Shown: positions 41,010 to 42,694 of the stretch, one piece after another
Numbering within the stretch: position 1 is the first letter of the stretch
Layout of the letters: each line of letters starts with the position of its first letter
Assembly: GCA_036825155.1 (NCBI GenBank)
Contig: DAISYU010000017.1
Location: 1-42,694, forward strand
Reading direction: 5' to 3'
Length of the DNA stretch: 42,694 nucleotides
Origin: DSAD01 sp036825155
Lineage (GTDB): Bacteria > Desulfobacterota > Desulfomonilia > UBA1062
The notes under the pieces: generated by a model
The model's database searches: none
Told to the model about the DNA's origin: nothing
The model's input: the letters and a program-made list of their open reading frames with translations, nothing else
Program-made: the position numbers and the translations under genes

Positions 41010-42236
41010 TCAGATATCGAGCTTGGTCACTGCCCCGGTCTCATCAACGCTCTCCACGATAACACCGCCGAATGAATCCCCGTCCTCTTTCTTTTCATCC
41101 AGCTTCATCACCTTTGATATGAGGCTGACAAACTCCATGGGATCAACACACGCCTCCGGGGGAAGCACCCCCGGACCTGAGACCTTTCCCTGCTGCATGA
41201 GGATCACCCCCATTGCCGCCGGGATACCGGTCCCCTCACCCAGTGCCTGGGACCGCGATGCCATGTGGAACCGGTACTCCTGATACTTACCGCCCTTCCT
41301 GCCTTTGGCCACCACGCTGCAGCAGCCGCGGGGAGTATCAAACCCTGTCTCTTTCAGAATCCTCTCCCGCTCCTTAAGGATATAGGCAACGGCAAAATCA
41401 TAGGGGACGATGCTTGTGCCTTTCACCTCCAGAGTCTCCCTGCTTGCAAGACCGAGCCCGCAGAGATCGCGCGTAAGGTTGTAGTATTCATTGGGCAGGA
41501 CAGAGCCCTTGTTCGTCACCTGCTTGAGCTGCAGATACCTCGGCAGCGTTACCTGCTCGGGATGCGGATACGGGTAGAGGGGGATATTCTTTCCCACCAC
41601 CGGGAAATCGAAGGTCTGCCTCAGTGCCTTCCCGTCATCTTCAAAATATTTCACGTATGTAAGCGACCCGTTCAGGAACATGGGGATATCGATGCTCATG
41701 CAGTGGAACCGGTGGGCGATCACCCCTTCCCCCTCGATGGCCTCTCCGCCGTGGGTATGGAAAATATCGATTGAGTCAGTCTCATCCAGCAGAGAATCAT
41801 GGGCGAGTTTTGCCAGCAGGTTCGTGGCACCCGGCGAACTCCCCATACCGATGAGTGCTGATACACCTGAGCGTTTCGCATCTACATCCATTGCAAGGAT
41901 CTCCAGGGTTACATCCACATCGTCGCAGATATCCACGTAGTTGATTCCGCTCTCAATCACTTCTTTGAGTATGGTCTTTACGGTCTTGTAAAACGGACCG
42001 ACACAATTGAGCACCACATCGGCCCCTGCGATCGCACCCCTGATACTCTCCGGATCATCTGCATTCAGCCGTATCGCAGAGACCTTATCCTGACCGAGAT
42101 CCGCGATGATGGCCTGAGCCCTGTCCATATTCATGTCGCCTATCACAACGGATGTAAACATATCCTGTGATGCAAGGGTCTTCACAGCGACACTCCCCAC
42201 TGCACCGCATCCCCCCAGTACAACTACCTTTGCCAT
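41010..42236 (-). CDS. Saccharopine dehydrogenase-like oxidoreductase
   Basis: 408 residues from the ATG at 42236, which follows GGAGGG. The NAD(P)-binding opening 'VVVLGGCGAVGSVAVKTL' and 'ADVVLNCVGPFYKTV' match the saccharopine dehydrogenase NADP-binding superfamily, and 'IGMGSSPGATNLLAKLA' is typical of the group. In lysine metabolism such enzymes form or split saccharopine, but many relatives act on other substrates or are lipid-linked. No lysine genes are near. The adjacent sugar kinase suggests a common pathway, perhaps for a sugar alcohol or other polar substrate, but that is a guess. Confidence 0.87.
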   Translation of the reverse strand: MAKVVVLGGCGAVGSVAVKTLASQDMFTSVVIGDMNMDRAQAIIADLGQDKVSAIRLNADDPESIRGAIAGADVVLNCVGPFYKTVKTILKEVIESGINYVDICDDVDVTLEILAMDVDAKRSGVSALIGMGSSPGATNLLAKLAHDSLLDETDSIDIFHTHGGEAIEGEGVIAHRFHCMSIDIPMFLNGSLTYVKYFEDDGKALRQTFDFPVVGKNIPLYPYPHPEQVTLPRYLQLKQVTNKGSVLPNEYYNLTRDLCGLGLASRETLEVKGTSIVPYDFAVAYILKERERILKETGFDTPRGCCSVVAKGRKGGKYQEYRFHMASRSQALGEGTGIPAAMGVILMQQGKVSGPGVLPPEACVDPMEFVSLISKVMKLDEKKEDGDSFGGVIVESVDETGAVTKLDI

Positions 42237-42352
42237 TCTCTCACCCTCCTCATGGTTACCATCATTCTATATTCGTTCACCTTTGTTCCAGGCACTATAT
42301 CTGCATGTCCCCCTGGGAATACCATCTCAGATGATATGCTGCCCTGAGCCCA

Positions 42353-42694
42353 TTATGTAAGCAGCGCCCTGCCGAGTTTCTTCTGCTTGATGGCGGAGAT
42401 GTTTGCAGCGATGCGCAGCGTGCGGACCAGATCATTGGTCATGAGTTCATATAAGGTGTCCTGCTTGATGGCGGCAGTCTGCACAAGGTCCTGCAGCCGC
42501 TCCTGCACCTGTGAGGCAACCGTCCTGCAGAATATCAGAAGGGGGACCAGTTGAGGATGATCCTTGTTCTCAAGCATGGCTGCAGCATCATAGGCAAGGA
42601 TCTCCAGGGCCCCCAGCATCGATTCGATCTCCCCCAGCCTGGAGACGAGCTCATCCCCTACCGGGAGGGCCTGATCCCGCATAAGACGTATGAG
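42353..42694 (-). CDS. Unrecognised helical protein, probably 5' truncated by the window edge
   Basis: The frame stays open to the window edge; an internal ATG at 42682 would give 109 residues but has no visible ribosome site, so the true start is probably outside. The visible part is all helical with heptad-like leucines ('VSRLGEIESMLGALEILAYDAAAMLE', then 'VQERLQDLVQTAAIKQDTLYELM'). There is no signal peptide, membrane segment or recognised motif. It might be a scaffold or small regulatory protein. It is on the same strand as the two genes that follow it, 116 bases upstream of the saccharopine-dehydrogenase-like start. Confidence 0.5.
   Translation of the reverse strand, partial: LIRLMRDQALPVGDELVSRLGEIESMLGALEILAYDAAAMLENKDHPQLVPLLIFCRTVASQVQERLQDLVQTAAIKQDTLYELMTNDLVRTLRIAANISAIKQKKLGRALLT

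Overview
The window looks like a metagenome-assembled scaffold (two runs of exactly 100 N) from an anaerobic bacterium, most likely a Desulfobacterota (deltaproteobacterial) lineage of the sulfate-reducing or syntrophic kind. This is inference. It rests on a complete A/V-type ATPase operon, a probable selenocysteine-containing HesB/IscA-family gene, a Tat-exported 4Fe-4S protein beside a Crp/Fnr regulator, a CheY plus CheX pair, outer-membrane proteins and lipoproteins (so Gram-negative), and long-chain acyl-CoA ligases. No rRNA or tRNA gene and no CRISPR array, insertion sequence or phage gene was recognised.

Layout. 0.3-3.3 kb: small lipoprotein, CheY-like receiver, CheX-like phosphatase, radical SAM protein. 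3.3-3.8 kb: gene-free stretch with a minus-strand intrinsic-terminator-like hairpin that suggests an unannotated small RNA. 3.8-8.8 kb: tex, convergent LuxR-type regulator, lipoprotein, membrane diguanylate cyclase. 9.1-10.4 kb: 53-residue membrane protein, RRM protein, exported SlyD-like FKBP with a strong internal start. 10.7-12.1 kb: DUF3795 protein and D-2-hydroxyacid dehydrogenase, both cut by the first gap. 12.2-13.5 kb: ImmA/IrrE-like metalloprotease and a DUF3124 protein. 13.6-15.5 kb: Crp/Fnr regulator, FNR-type box, HesB/IscA-like gene with an in-frame TGA and a SECIS-like hairpin, and a Tat 4Fe-4S protein cut by the second gap. 15.8-18.8 kb: acyltransferase, YbaK-type deacylase, GH13 glycosidase. 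19.3-29.3 kb: ATPase operon I-K-E-C-F-A-B-D, then an archaeal-type UPF0216/DUF61 gene, the H-type stalk subunit and an RsbRD-N-like protein, closed by a textbook terminator. 29.7-35.1 kb: disulfide oxidoreductase/thioredoxin reductase fusion, alpha/beta-hydrolase lipoprotein, patatin-barrel protein. 35.3-39.2 kb: two convergent acyl-CoA ligases. 39.4-42.7 kb: FGGY kinase, saccharopine-dehydrogenase-like oxidoreductase and an unrecognised partial gene.

How the genes fit together. The ATPase block encodes a rotary ion pump. Its proteolipid carries every residue used for Na+ binding in Enterococcus hirae NtpK, so sodium coupling is predicted. The 13.6-15.5 kb block reads as a redox- or anaerobiosis-controlled unit: a regulator with the E-x-x-S-R recognition helix, a matching TTGAT-N4-GTCAA site, a selenoprotein of the Fe-S assembly family, and an exported multi-cluster ferredoxin. 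The selenoprotein is the most notable gene, because standard ORF calling breaks it at the TGA and loses it.
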